Below the pieces are notes generated by a model that saw only the letters and a list, made by a program, of their open reading frames with translations, had not been told where the DNA came from and searched no databases. DNA of 64,000 bases from Parasponia andersonii (taxonomy: Eukaryota > Streptophyta > Magnoliopsida > Rosales > Cannabaceae): NCBI GenBank assembly GCA_002914805.1, contig JXTB01000190.1, positions 240,261-304,260 on the forward strand, given 5' to 3'. The position numbers were made by a program, and so were the translations under genes. Of the stretch, positions 14,001-26,337 are shown in pieces. The first letter of the stretch is position 1. Every line of letters begins with the position of its first letter.

Positions 14001-17000
14001 ACATATCCGAAAAAAGAAAACAAACTCAATACATGCACACAGAATACACAATCCTGATGAATGTATAATCACCAATTATGAAGAAGTGGACCACCTTGTT
14101 TGAATCAGCTGCCAAAGTGGAATTCTTTTCTGCTTCAAGTATTTTCCCAATAAGATTACAGTCACGGAGAAGATGTTCAACAAGCGGAGCGTTCTTGCTC
14201 TCCACACATAAAACAATAATGTTCTCCACGTGGTGATGCAGAAAGTTATTGTACGGGTACCTAAAGTAGCACCAAACCAAGGAATAAGACCTGGAATAAA
14301 TCACCCATCACAAAACAAAAGAGCTAATAGACTTACTCAAAGAACAAGTCTAAAATTCTTTGTACAGCTCCAAGATGGATCAATTCCTTCTCTGCAGCTT
14401 CACTACCAACTGCCAGTAACACTGAAATGAACTCTACAATCTGAAAAATGTCATGGTTCAGTGCACCACATATTAGCCCAAAAGCAGTAGCACACTATAT
14501 GTTTATATCAGTACTTAAATTCCCCATAAAAATACCTTTAAACGATGTTTTCCTAGAGGGGGCTGTAACTTGCCATACGTAGTGAACAAGATGTTGTCAG
14601 AAGACGAAACATCTAAAAGCTTGAGCAACTCGCCTGCATGATAGCAATTAATCAATATAAAACTTGGACAAGCTTGGGAGGTGACAGATAATTAGAACGA
14701 GGTATCAACGAGTGTGGGAGGTGGCAGAGAATTAGAGAGTTTCCCTTCCCTAATGGAATTAGAAAGTTATTTATGTAAGATGCAGAGACTTTCTTGCATG
14801 AGTTGACAAAATTTACAAGAAGATTAGCCTGTAATTAAATTTTGTAAATCACATTTGAGAACAGGCAGGGGAACCTGTTAATCACAAAGATGGGTGTATC
14901 CTAGCATGCATCTTATTTTTCATACAGGTTGTTCCTTGCAAAAGGATGGTGCATTTTTAATATTAAACCCAGTTTCTTCATATCATAGTTCTCATTTATT
15001 CAGTTAATAGTCTTCTAATCTTTCTTACATTTCAACAACTTTCTCCAAAAATAAAAATAAATAAATAAATAAGTAAAACTTAACTTTCTTTGGTGCTGAT
15101 CGATACGTTTCATTTACTTGTAATAAAATTAAGTCAGTAAGATCACGTAAAGCAAAACTAAATTAGTAGAATGCCATGGTTACAAGTCATAACAATCTGT
15201 TAGAATGTTGATGCAGCACCAATTGAAAACATAGAAGTTTGAGAACAGAATAGTTTATCCCAGCCCAATTGTATTAGCACATAACTAAACCAATGTTGCT
15301 TGTAAGGCATTGAAGAAAATAAATTTTCTACACAGAGACAAACATGAGAACACGAGCTAAAATTACTAGGATACAGAACCAACGTAGGAGCTAAACTCAC
15401 CTAGGCTCTCCAGCATGCCCTCAACTGTCTTAGGATTAGCAGTTACAGTGGATCCAAGATTCATTTGACGGCCAAACATATGATATGTTCCCAAGGTTGA
15501 CCTCTTAGGGTCTAACAAAGATATGCATATTGTCAATGAGTTAATTAGAACAGATTTTGGGCGTGATTCCTCTAAGGCATGACGAAACAATCTTCCAACA
15601 AAACTGCATTTGGAAAGAAAAAAGCAGTTTTAATGGGAAAGCTAGAGGATAACTGTATGCAATTTAACAGATAAATACTACCTTGGGCTTAAAATTTTAG
15701 CAGAAAGTCCAGCAGGTGCAAAACGCGTAATCGAACAAAGTGTTTCAGCCGCATTAGCATGCACTTCAGGAGAATCCTGCACAAACTCAAGTAATAAAGA
15801 TTCTGTCTGAAACTCAAACCAACTAATATTTAGCCTTTTAAGGGTTCAGCATTTTCTACAATTAGATGTTACTTATAAGTGTGTCAATCATAAATCATTC
15901 TTTACTGATTTCAACTTAAAATCAAGTAGCATTCAATTTTTTTTTCCGGCCTCTCGTAGGTAGCGTTCAATTAGATTTGGATCTTCTATTTATCTAAGAA
16001 TAATTCAGTATAAAACGGATATAATTTAAATGTTTACATAGCTTCAAGCACATTAAGATTAATAGGACTTTGGTCCTTTTCACGTAATAGAACAAATAAA
16101 TCTCTTCTAACTATGACTACAAAAATGCTCCATGATGACATTAAAGTTGGTATACATTATATAAAAAGCAACTTAATGTTTGGGAAAAAAAAAAAAAGAA
16201 AAGAAAAAAAGAAGAAAAGCTGGAATAAGTGTGTTAGACACCATGGGATAAAGTTAAATTTTGCGTGGCTTTGCGAATAGATTGATGAAAAGGAATTTAG
16301 GAACTCAATGTTTTCTGATTTCCTACGGGATTGGATTTCTTTCTTGTAGCTCCTTGGAGTACATTATGTCCCTCCTTTTATACTGTACATTGGTCATAAT
16401 AACATGGTATAATCATTTCTTATAAAAAAATAAAAAATAAAAAGCAATTTTAAAAGGAAGGTACATACATACAAAATTTCAAATCAAACATGATGAAATG
16501 CCTAAAAAGGCAGATATATTTATGTATTTCATGTTCATAAACCAAGAGGGACAAAATTGAAAAGAAGCAAAGTTGAATCCTTAACTTCTAATCATTTAAT
16601 GTTACAAACTTACTGAAGTGACTTCAGAAATCAGGATTCATCAATCATGACAATTCTGTAGGTCACGACTGTAGATAAAATATTGAAGTATGAAGCAAGC
16701 TGATACCAGCTAACAAACACAACTTCTTCATTACAAAAACCATGTTTTTAAAAAGGGAAAAAAAAATCTACGTTTTGCTTGGGGCGGGGCCAGGGAGGGG
16801 GGGGAGAACTTGAAATTCGAGAAAGCATATCAACAGCAATGACCATGCACAATCTCACTAAAACATGGCTCCCACATACAATTTAAAGTACTTACAGAAG
16901 AGCTGAACTTGTCCACAATCATCTCCAGCACATCTGTATCTTGTATCCATTGCATCGTTTCTGTATGATTTGTGTACATATGTTCATCAGCACCGATCAA

Positions 17001-20000
17001 CCGTATTAAGACCTATAGAACAAGGAAAGAGGTTGTCATTAACTATCTTAAATAACTGAGTATCCTAATACACTAAGTGCAGGGGCCAAAACAAAAATTT
17101 TCCTTCAATAGGGAGAAAGGGCAATAAGACGTCTTGAAGGTTGTCTACAGATGGGTAACATCAAAAAAAGAGAACAGCAAGATTTCAAGTTCTAGAAACA
17201 CTTAAGGTAAATCGCAATAAACCTCCATAATGGATGTGATTCCAATCAGGTCAACAAGCTTCTGGACAATTTCTCGATGTGCCTGGAAAATCATGCGTTC
17301 AGATTAAGAATAAGTATACGTCAAAAGAAAGTTTTAATATGAAATGTAATGGCAAATACATGAAATCTCCCTTTTTTTTTCAAATGGTACAAACAAAGAG
17401 CTATATATAAACATCTCAATTAAGCATATATTACTCAAGCAGCTTTCAGCCCTGTTGTAACACACTTTCTTCATCTTAAAATGGGTCCCATTATGGCCTC
17501 AACATATGGAAGAGAAAGGATCTGAAGGCAGAGAACTACCTATTATGGTTCCAATCTTTTTCGTCTTCAAAAAGGAGAAAAAAAAAATCCTCGACTCAGT
17601 CAATAATTAGTTACTTTCTACTACATTCACTTGCAATTGCAAGTCCATGTGGCACATCTCATCCTACAAGATACATTCCCCAAGTAATAGAACTGTATTA
17701 TAATTCAGTATTTTCACAAGTTCTTTACCGCAATAATAACTTTAAATATTCAAAACCCAACACCATTATCTCCCACTAATTTTTGAATTCATAATATTTA
17801 TCTAAATGGTATAGGCACATCAAGACTTGGTATACCCATGAGCACAACAATTAATTAAGTTTAAAGAGGTTCCGGTCAAACAACTATCCCTGCGTCAGTT
17901 TGCCCTGGTCACTTAGCCATTCATCAAGAACGAGCCACTTCATAACAAAAGCAAACAGAAAAGCTTTATTACTACATAAAGGATCTTTTTCAATAAGAAA
18001 TTACTGAATTTTAAACACACACAAAAAATAACTCAACCTGAAGACCATGCACATAGGTAACAATTTCAAATGATGACAAATGGTAAATAACTTATTTTGT
18101 AACCAAAGGGTACGAAACCCCCTCACGCAATACAAATGGGTGCTAACTTGACTGCTGTGCACACTATGGCCAATAACACTTTGAAAATCATAGTAAATTA
18201 CAATATCATAAGCTTCTTTATATCATATCACAAAACCTTCCAACTCTTTAGAGATGTAAATGACACAAAAATAATAAGCGATACGAAAATCCGAATGAAC
18301 AAAGGAATTTCTAACAAGATTTAGAAATCAAAAGAGGAAAGGAGAGGTGATTAAAACTTGCATGAAAATAAGGATAGGAATCAGGGTACTTACTTGAATA
18401 TAATTAATAAAAGGAGCCGTCTTACGCAATAACAAGCATATGACAACCTGGAAAGATAAAAGAGGCATGAAAAAAGACCTCAAAATGGGAACATGAAGTG
18501 TCTTCCTCATCTTGAGCGTAAAACATTTAATGCCAAACCCAAAGATAACTAGTGTAAAAGTTAATAACAATACCTTGCTGAAGTACCCAGCCAAAAGTGG
18601 ACTATGAGAGTGTTTCGGTTCCAAAAAGAAAAATAACAAGTCCATCAACTGCCACAAGATAACCCACTTAGTCAGCAACTAAAAAAAAAAAAAGCAAGAC
18701 GTGTAGGCGGATCAAGTCATCAGGTTCTCACTGAAATAAGATACATACAAATACTATTTTTTTTCCTTTATTCAAGTTTTAAGTCAAAAAGGACCGAATA
18801 GTAAAAGCTTCTGACCTCCTCATCCTCTACCAATGTCTTCAGTATGATATCAACTTCACAAGTAAAAATCTCACAGGCAATAAAAGGAAATCTGTGTACA
18901 AATAAATTTAATAGATCAACAATTGGCCTTGAAAGGATCTTCATGGTAATAATTATATACTCTTTCAAAAAAAAACCTACTTAAAAGTTCTCCTTCTCTC
19001 AGCATCTTCAGGAGCTTCTTCCACAATGTATCTGATAAGCTGTTCAACCTGGGCTTTTTCTCTCAAACTGCAATGTAGAAAAATGGATAAGGAGAATAAA
19101 TAGAATTCTTCTAAAGAAAATTTGGACTCTACTAAACACAGTGACTGAACAATATTTAAACACCACTAAGAATATTCAATCTATATAAATATTTATATTT
19201 TGGAGAAAGAAAAAATTGTTAAGATATTTAGAATATAAAAAAAAAGGGGGGACTAAAAATGAAGAGTAAGCAAAAATGCAGACAAATATCAAAACAAATC
19301 AGGCATGTGTGTTCACCATGCTTGGTTCAAACTTCCACAATAAAATTTATTTCATCAAAGAAGGAGACCAAAATAGCAACCAAGATGCAGAAACTCAAAA
19401 TCTTAAGCGGAAGATTCCAACTTATGCATTCCATTCGCATCTATTAACTGAAAACTTCAGTTTCTATGACAATTCATAGAAAGACCATCCACCATTGGTA
19501 CCAAGCATTACACGGATACTATACGTCATTACTCTGTGCAAAAAGCTACATCAAGGGAGAAAGGAAACAAGTGTAAAAAAACTCCATAAATATCAAGGAA
19601 CTAGAAAAACATTACAAGTTGATGAGGCGTCCATTAAGAACTTTGCATTCTTGAATAATTTCATCTTCATCTAAAAGTTCCTCCAATGTGAAACTTTCCT
19701 TGTCCAAAATGGCCTCCACCTGTAACGCCAAAGAAAGAGAAAATAAGATGGATGATCAACTAGCATAATCAAATAAAACATCCTACGAGCAAAGAAATCC
19801 ACTTGAATGATTTGATGACAATAAAATGACAAACATTGTGATAACTAAGATCCGAAAATCATTTCCAAGCTTAAAAAGGACAGAAAAATCATTGAACTTA
19901 GAAGCAAACAGAACTAAAATATGCATCGCATGTGTCCCTACTACTTGGAATATATTTCCTCCCTTCAATACATAGAACAATAATATATCTTGCTGCCTAA

Positions 20001-21133
20001 CTGAGGTAAAAGTTAAAACCACATCAAAATATAGAAGTTCTGAACTTAACAAACCTAATAACTCGTCTTCAACACTCATTTTATACGGTCTCAACGTTTA
20101 GCCAAGTCACTCGTACTCTTTCCTTCAGTTATATTTTTCCAGTTAATAATTTTGATTCATTAGTTCTGCTTTATTCATCAATCCTTTCCTTCAAAAGTAA
20201 AGGTTGCATTTTCAAGGCATTGCCGACAAGGATCAACAATCTTGAACAATCTATCCTCAACTTATAATCAAGTAACAGCACACCGCCCTCAACCAAACAC
20301 TTTTCTCTCAATCTACAATTTTCTGTTTTAATATCATAGAAATACCTCACAAGTCATAATTCAAACAGAATGAAACTCTCATAACATGTGAGATCAAAGA
20401 ATAGGCTATCATCTCAACTGACCCAAAGTATTAATATAATTGAGTAACTAGAACTACTTATTTATATGAAAGCATGCTTCTCGACATAACCAGATTTAGT
20501 TATACTTTGTAACAAAAAATACTCGATAATGTGTCCCTAACAGATGAAAGATAAGAGTGGATTTTTATAAATCATACAGAGCGTAAGTAATTGCATGATT
20601 GTACAAAATTTTAGTTAAATGTTTCAAAATTTTCCTCACAGGCAGTTCTAGAATGTTCGTAGTAAAGTATGGCACGTAGAGGACTGACATTTGGCTACTT
20701 GGAAAGCCTCAATTTCATTATACTGTTTCAATTCAAATGGGGGGTCAATATGTGAAGATGTATTTTTAATCAAATGCAGCAGAATCATCTTACTGTTTGA
20801 TAACAAGAATAATGATACTAATTAAACAAAGCATCCGAATTTAAAATTGGTTGTTTACACAATTACATGCTAAACAAAGACAAAAGTCCTAAATTCAAGC
20901 AGCATGACCACCATGTCTGCATTCTTTTACTTAACTCCTACTGCTCTGATTGTATGACAACTAAAGAATACATTGCTCTCTATCTATATCTAATTTCATC
21001 AATTTCTCTATAAACTCTTCAGCAATACATTTGGTGGTCCTCTTTTTCTCAGATAAGAAACCAAAATATGTAGAGGATTGACACTTGGCTACTTGGAACA
21101 CCTCAATTTCATTATACTGTTTCAATTCTTTCT

Positions 21134-21164
<31 letters not shown>

Positions 21165-21967
21165 GTCAATACGTTAATATGCTTAATCAAAAGTAGCAGA
21201 ATCGTCTGCTACTGTTTGATAAGAAGAATTATGATACTAATTAAATAAAGCATCAAAATTTAAAATTGGTTGTTTATACGATTACATGCTCAACACTACA
21301 CAAAAGTCCTAAATTCAAGCAGCACAACTGTCATGTCTGCATTCTTATGCAAAAATCCTGCCCTGGTTCTGTTCTTTTTTTTTTATATAAGAATTCATTG
21401 CTCTCTAACTCTTAGTTCATCAATTTCTCTATAACTCTTTTGCAGTTCACAACTCTACCGATCTAGATTCAATACATTCCGTGGTCCTTTTTTTCTCAGA
21501 TAAGAAGCCGGAATATCAACATACAATACCTATAAGAAGTTGAACAGAAACTTTATTCTCTGATTTCACAAACCACAATAAATGGCACAAAACTAAATGC
21601 TTATAAATTACTCCACTTGGGCACTAATCGAATTATGTAGCCACAAAATTCCTAATAAAATAACAATTATACCCAATTCAAACAAAAATTACAATAGTCA
21701 CCCAAAATCAACAAGGCACCAACTTGAATCATACTATCAAAATTCTAATCCGATCCCGCATTTTACACAGCAACCAAACAGAAATCAAATCAAATCAAAA
21801 ACCCAAAAAGGAATCATCGCAAAAACAATTCACAACACATCGATCACTGTTACATATGAGTATGAAAAAAGAAAGAAAATGAACAATAAAAAACAAAGAA
21901 AGAACGAAAATGATGGAGCCTAACGCACCGGAGCCGCAGTGGACAATCCCGCCATACGCCAAAACAT
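11072..21967 (-). CDS. SAPS-domain regulatory subunit of protein phosphatase 6, 19 exons, 779 aa
   Basis: Exons in coding order: 21967-21929, 19719-19616, 19067-18981, 18891-18816, 18648-18574, 18447-18394, 17282-17223, 17012-16896, 15776-15682, 15603-15401, 14633-14536, 14440-14337, 14260-14095, 13953-13831, 13520-13441, 13179-13038, 12860-12828, 11962-11892, 11684-11072. Joined length is 2340 bases with every phase matching. The start MFWRMAGLSTAAP and the blocks LLDEDEIIQECK, REKAQVEQLIRYI, FPFIACEIFTCEVD and MDLLFFFLEP mark the SAPS (SIT4-associated) domain, which fills roughly the first 430 residues. An acidic stretch (RDSDDDDYQDRDYD) and a long low-complexity S/P/E/D tail follow, ending VEGN. 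SAPS proteins bind PP6-type (yeast Sit4) catalytic subunits; plant relatives (SAL proteins) join FyPP phosphatases in a complex linked to PIN auxin-carrier dephosphorylation. The last exon alone encodes about 200 disordered residues. Intron 1 (2.2 kb) carries a tandem duplication. Confidence 0.94.
12058..12078. repeat. TA-dinucleotide microsatellite in a SAPS-gene intron
   Basis: About ten TA repeats lie between the two most 3' introns' unique sequence. They are likely to be length-variable. Confidence 0.8.
20670..21516. repeat. diverged tandem duplication of a 0.4-kb unit in SAPS intron 1
   Basis: Unit A (about 20670-21068) and unit B (about 21069-21516) share the same ordered words: 'ttggctacttgga', 'cctcaatttcattatactg', 'aaaattggttgttta', 'aaagtcctaaattcaagcag', 'catgtctgcattctt', 'catcaatttctctata' and 'ttttctcagataagaa'. 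They differ by scattered substitutions and indels, roughly 80-90% identity by eye. Unit B also carries a long poly-G run. No coding potential. Confidence 0.9.
21144..21165. repeat. 22-base poly-G run
   Basis: A run of 22 G follows 12 T on the + strand, so the SAPS transcript would read C22. The sister copy of the duplication has only six G at the matching place. The length may be inexact because of sequencing slippage. Confidence 0.85.
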
Positions 21968-22260
21968 GTTGAATTAAGCAAAAGAAATCGTTCCACGAGC
22001 CGAACAGTCGTCAGATCTACAGAACCCCCTATGGTGAAACCCTAATCTCCGATTCGCCAATCAGCGAGGCGGTTCTTCGGCCACAAAGAAAAGATCCAAC
22101 AAGATTCCGCAAAAACGAAAACCCTAGATTCAATTGGGATCGAATTAAGGGTTTCAGAGAGATATAGAGAGAGAGAAAAAGGGTTAGAGAGAGAAACCAA
22201 AACACCTGCAATCGCGGGAGGGATGAGAGTGCTATGGAGATGAGTGTACGGCTGAAAGCT
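21968..22260 (-). promoter_or_regulatory. leader and core promoter region of the SAPS gene
   Basis: On the coding strand this stretch is CT-rich (the + strand reads GA repeats at 22155-22197), like plant Y-patch or transcription-start regions. It contains a telo-box in reverse (AAACCCTAA on + at 22037-22045) and a related 'AAACCCTAG' near 22119. No ATG-led upstream frame was supported. Confidence 0.5.
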
Positions 22261-24320
22261 ATAATAATTTTCTTTTTTCTGCGCTATATATGTACATATT
22301 ATTCTTATATATTTTTCCTTTTTTTTTGTCAAAGATAATTATTTTTTGAATTTTATTTTATTTTCCCGGCTTGAAGAGAAAAATGTTTCAAGGATTTCTT
22401 GATTTTCAATTGATATTTGCCATAAGAATGTTAAATTAGGGTAAATATGCATATTTGGGTATTTCTTTGAAGAAAACAAACTAAAGGATTAACTTATTTA
22501 ATTTCTTGTTTCGGCTTTGGCAAAAATAAAAAATCTTATAAGGTAATTTCTTTATTCTCAATTGGTATATGTAATGGTAGAAAAAGAAAAAGAAAAAGGA
22601 AGTGTATAGATATTAAAATTGAATATTTGGTTGTTTTTTTTTTTGGAAGAAAAAAAATATTTAGGAAATTTGGAGAAATATGAGAAGTTTTGGGCATGAA
22701 AAAACAGAGAAAAGGGGGGACATGAGCTGCCAAAGTTTTTGCTCTCTAGGTTTAGTTGCTCTCCTCCAAAGTTGGAACTCGCACTTGCATGAACACATTT
22801 AATATTGTCTTATTCAACAACTTTATGGCCTTATTATATTTGTTTTAATTATTTGTATGAAAAAAGTTAGTCCAATTTCTTTAGTCAAAATTAGTTTGTG
22901 TCTATATGTATAAACATGGTGTATGTATTTTTATAAATGTATACTTGATACATATGGCCACACACTAATTTTTGTTCTAATTGAGATAATATTGGCAAAG
23001 GATCCATATGTTCCATACCCTGAATGGAGTAAGTAGATATAATTCACCGAAATTAATCAATTTGCTCAGCAGTCATTATAAGGAATCCTCAAATATAAGA
23101 TTGTGCAGTCACAAACTTTACTAAATAGGACAATTAAAATACATGTTATTCATCTCGATTAAGACCCAAAAAAAAAAAAATTTAGTTGCTAATTATTTTA
23201 ATAGGATCCATCGTCGTTAAATTTTTATATTTGTGTAACATTGAATGGACGTGGATTTTCTTTTCAACCCAATCAACATGGAAAGATTTTTCTAATAGAA
23301 ACATGATAATTTTTTTTATAATAATAAAAACATGATAATTTATGAAATAATGCTATAATTTAAAAAAAAATTATTAACAACTTGGAATATAGTTATTTAT
23401 CAACATATTTATTTATTATTCTCTTCAAATATCCGTTTTTCAACAACAAAAATTCATTATTTATTATTCTCTTCAAAAATCCGTTTTTCAACAACAAAAA
23501 TTCATTTATAACCAAGTTTTGTTGACATATGGTCTGACTATTAATCAAATGGCAAAAATGATAGCATATATGACATGTGAAATGGAATAATTTAATATAT
23601 TATTAAATTTATTTCTAATAAATTTTAATTTATCAATTAAATTGTAACAAATCAAATATTAAAAGTTTGAAGATATACGTTGCAATTTTCTTTTTTTTCC
23701 GATGAATTAGGATTTATTGAGCAACTTTGGTATTTGCTAGGGAGGGGTTTTACTGTACTCCACGTTATTTGCTACTCTCTAGAAAAACATATTAGCATTG
23801 ATAAATTTTGTTTCAAATTCCAGTAAGTTACATCCTAAAATTAAAATTTATGTTGTAAATATTATTAAATGACAATAACGTTTCTAAAGTACGGCTACAT
23901 ATATTATCTCAAAATCAAAATCATTTCACATGTTAATTTCCTTAGTGGCCCCGTAGTTTTTAGATTTTCTTTTTTTTTTTTAATTATTGTGGGCTTTATT
24001 TTGGATTCAAGCGTGCTCGACAATCCAATCGCTTTTAATTTTGGATGATTCGGAGTACTATATGATCTAAAGTCGATGTTTGATAAAGCCTTACTATTCA
24101 CTATTCATTAGTGAAAAACATCATTGGATTGAATTATGTGGCTAGACAGACTTTTTAACCAAAATTATTTTGAATTAATTATGCCATTTACTGTGAACAA
24201 TAATTGTGTCAAGTTAAGAGATGCAAGTCACATCAGCTGTTGGACCATGTGAACATTTTTTGAAGAAGGGACCATGTGAACTTGTTGCTTCGCAGACAAA
24301 ATCCTACACGTTATTTTTTA
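22261..24320. other. AT-rich intergenic spacer
   Basis: This is the upstream flank of the SAPS gene. No gene is supported. It holds poly-A and poly-T runs and the 48-bp duplication described separately. Confidence 0.6.
23410..23505. repeat. 48-bp tandem duplication
   Basis: Two adjacent copies contain 'tttattattctcttcaaa', 'atccgtttttcaacaac' and 'aaaaattcat', with about one or two mismatches. They lie in non-coding spacer. Confidence 0.88.
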
Positions 24321-24851
24321 TTTTTGGCATGATTGCCCTATTTTTTGTGATCGATTAAATGATCTTTGAGTTATTATTTTTGATAATTAAGTCTCTAAAT
24401 TTTAAAAATTTTATTAATTAAGTTATTTTTGTGAGTAATTATTAAAATATTAGATAAAATTAAATATTTTCAAATCACATTCAAATATTTTTAATGTCAA
24501 AATTAATATTTTACTGACATTAGTTGGAATTGAAATAAAAATAGCTAAAAGTTAGAAATATTTGACAACATAATATTAAAAATAAAACAGTATAGAAATT
24601 CTTAAAAATTTAAAATTTCTCTTAAAATTTCTTTCAATTTCTCTTCCAAGTTAATTAATATTAGTGAAATACCAATTTATTTTCACTGAAATGTGTTTAA
24701 TTTCATGAAAATTTTAATATCAACGAACAAAAAGAATTGAATTACCAAAGATTTTAAAACTTAAGAATTTAATTGCCAAAAAAATTAACTTAGGGATCAT
24801 TTTGCCAATCTACGAATAACATAGGAACATAGGGAACAAACATGCCAAAAA
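24321..24851. mobile_element. non-autonomous DNA transposon with long inverted ends (MULE- or foldback-like)
   Basis: The left end reads 'tttttggcatgattgcccta'. The right end, reverse-complemented, reads 'tttttggcatgtttgttccc'. The similarity continues inward for about 100 bases at lower identity ('aattaagtctctaaatttt' against 'aattaaattcttaagtttt'). There is no coding sequence inside. I could not define a target duplication, so the exact ends are approximate. Confidence 0.7.
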
Positions 24852-24865
24852 CTCTTTATATATAA

Positions 24866-24867
<2 letters not shown>

Positions 24868-24898
<31 letters not shown>
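24868..24898. repeat. TA-dinucleotide microsatellite
   Basis: A tract of TA repeats lies directly beyond the right end of the inverted-repeat element. Confidence 0.8.
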
Positions 24899-24902
<4 letters not shown>

Positions 24903-25129
24903 TGCTATTTGTAATGTATTGAAAATGTAACTTTCCAAATTCTACAAGAGCTAAATGTTAATACAGAATTAACACGCGTAACAAGGAAATAACATATCTT
25001 CATAGGAAGTACATAAGTGGGTGTGGAATGACAATATTTCCTCTAAGTAGTGCCAATAGCTAAAATTGGCTCCTAGTAAAACAACATGGATTCAAGGACT
25101 ATGGAATGACTAGTAGAGTATAAGATATC

Positions 25130-25460
25130 TTATAAATGAATTTCAAAATTTATAGCAAATTTTGGACCTAAATTGGAGAAAGACAAATTTACAATAGTAA
25201 AATAGAGAAATCCAGAGTTTGTAATAGACTTTAGAGCCAAATAAAGAAGTGCAATAGCAAATTTTGAAGCTAAAATCTCAAATCTATAGTAGATTTCGAA
25301 ACTAAAGTCCAAAATTTGTGGCAGATTTTAGACTTAGACTATATAAACCATATAAAGATGAAAAAGCAAAAGTTAAACTATATAGAAACAAAACCTATAT
25401 AAGGATGAAAAAGCAAAAGTTAAACTATATAGAAACAAAAACAATATAAAGATGAAAGTC
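25130..25460. repeat. short-unit repeats, including a 47-bp tandem array
   Basis: From 25351 a 47-bp unit occurs twice (25351-25397, 25398-25444) with a partial third copy to about 25457. The anchor word 'gatgaaa' recurs at 25357, 25404 and 25451. Upstream, from about 25130 to 25345, degenerate words such as 'tagcaaattttg', 'tagtagatttcg' and 'ggcagatttta' recur at irregular spacing. This may be leader or LTR sequence of an old retroelement, but I cannot assign it. Confidence 0.75.
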
Positions 25461-26079
25461 TGTAGTAAAATTTGGTGCAAAATAGTGAAATTTGACAGCA
25501 AAGTGATTAGAATAGTCAAATACTCAATCCCTATATAAAGGAAACCAATAGATAAGGGAAAGGGCATTCTATCAAAAGGACTTAAGATCTACACATTAGT
25601 TCTCTTATTCTCTAACAACCGAAAAAAAAAAGTATGAAGGCCATTCTTCCTTTTCATAGTTCTCTATATGAGAGTTCTATTGGGAATTTAAGCTTTCTTA
25701 CATTCCACTCTTGTATTCCTTCTTTTTGTATTAATTACCTTGGTATATTTACATGTCTATGCATACTTACTAATATAATTATATTTATATACTACATATG
25801 AGTATCAAATCATATATTTATATAAGATACTCATTCATGCGCATATAAACTTATATATATATATATATATATCTCAAACTGATTAACATATTTTCCATAT
25901 CAAAACTTGTGTTAATTATGCAGGGATACTATTCGTATGTTTCTAGTCGATTGATATATCTAAGCATTAGATATCAATTCACAATTTGATCTTGTTCAAA
26001 CTATAAGGCAAGTCAATCGGAGAAAAATATATTAGTCATATTCATATCATTTGACTTATCAATGTTAGATGAACTTCTC

Positions 26080-26337
26080 TATATAGAAGGAAACAACAAC
26101 TAGTCATTGTAAATAATTCATCATTAATATAAATTGAGTCAACAGTCTAATTCTAGAAATTAGAATCACATATAAATAGTTGTCAATTAGCTACTAAATT
26201 TAAGAATTAGCAATTAACTGTCAATTCTTAATTCTAGGAGATCGGTATTGATTTGTAAGAGATTGATTTTATGACAATGGTATATATTTACCTTTTGGAA
26301 TTAATGAAAAGTTGCCATTGTTTTAATATTCTTCATA
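26080..26337 (+). repeat. left LTR of the short copia element
   Basis: It begins 'tatatagaagg' and ends 'ttcttcata'. It matches 28200-28457 over its full length at about 88% identity by eye. Confidence 0.88.

Noticed and set aside
22029-22211. 60-codon frame upstream of the SAPS start that could be an upstream ORF
   Set aside because: It begins with TTG, not ATG, and is composed of low-complexity CT-rich leader sequence.
23401-23520. CRISPR-like direct repeats
   Set aside because: The copies are directly adjacent with no spacers, and the DNA is plant nuclear.
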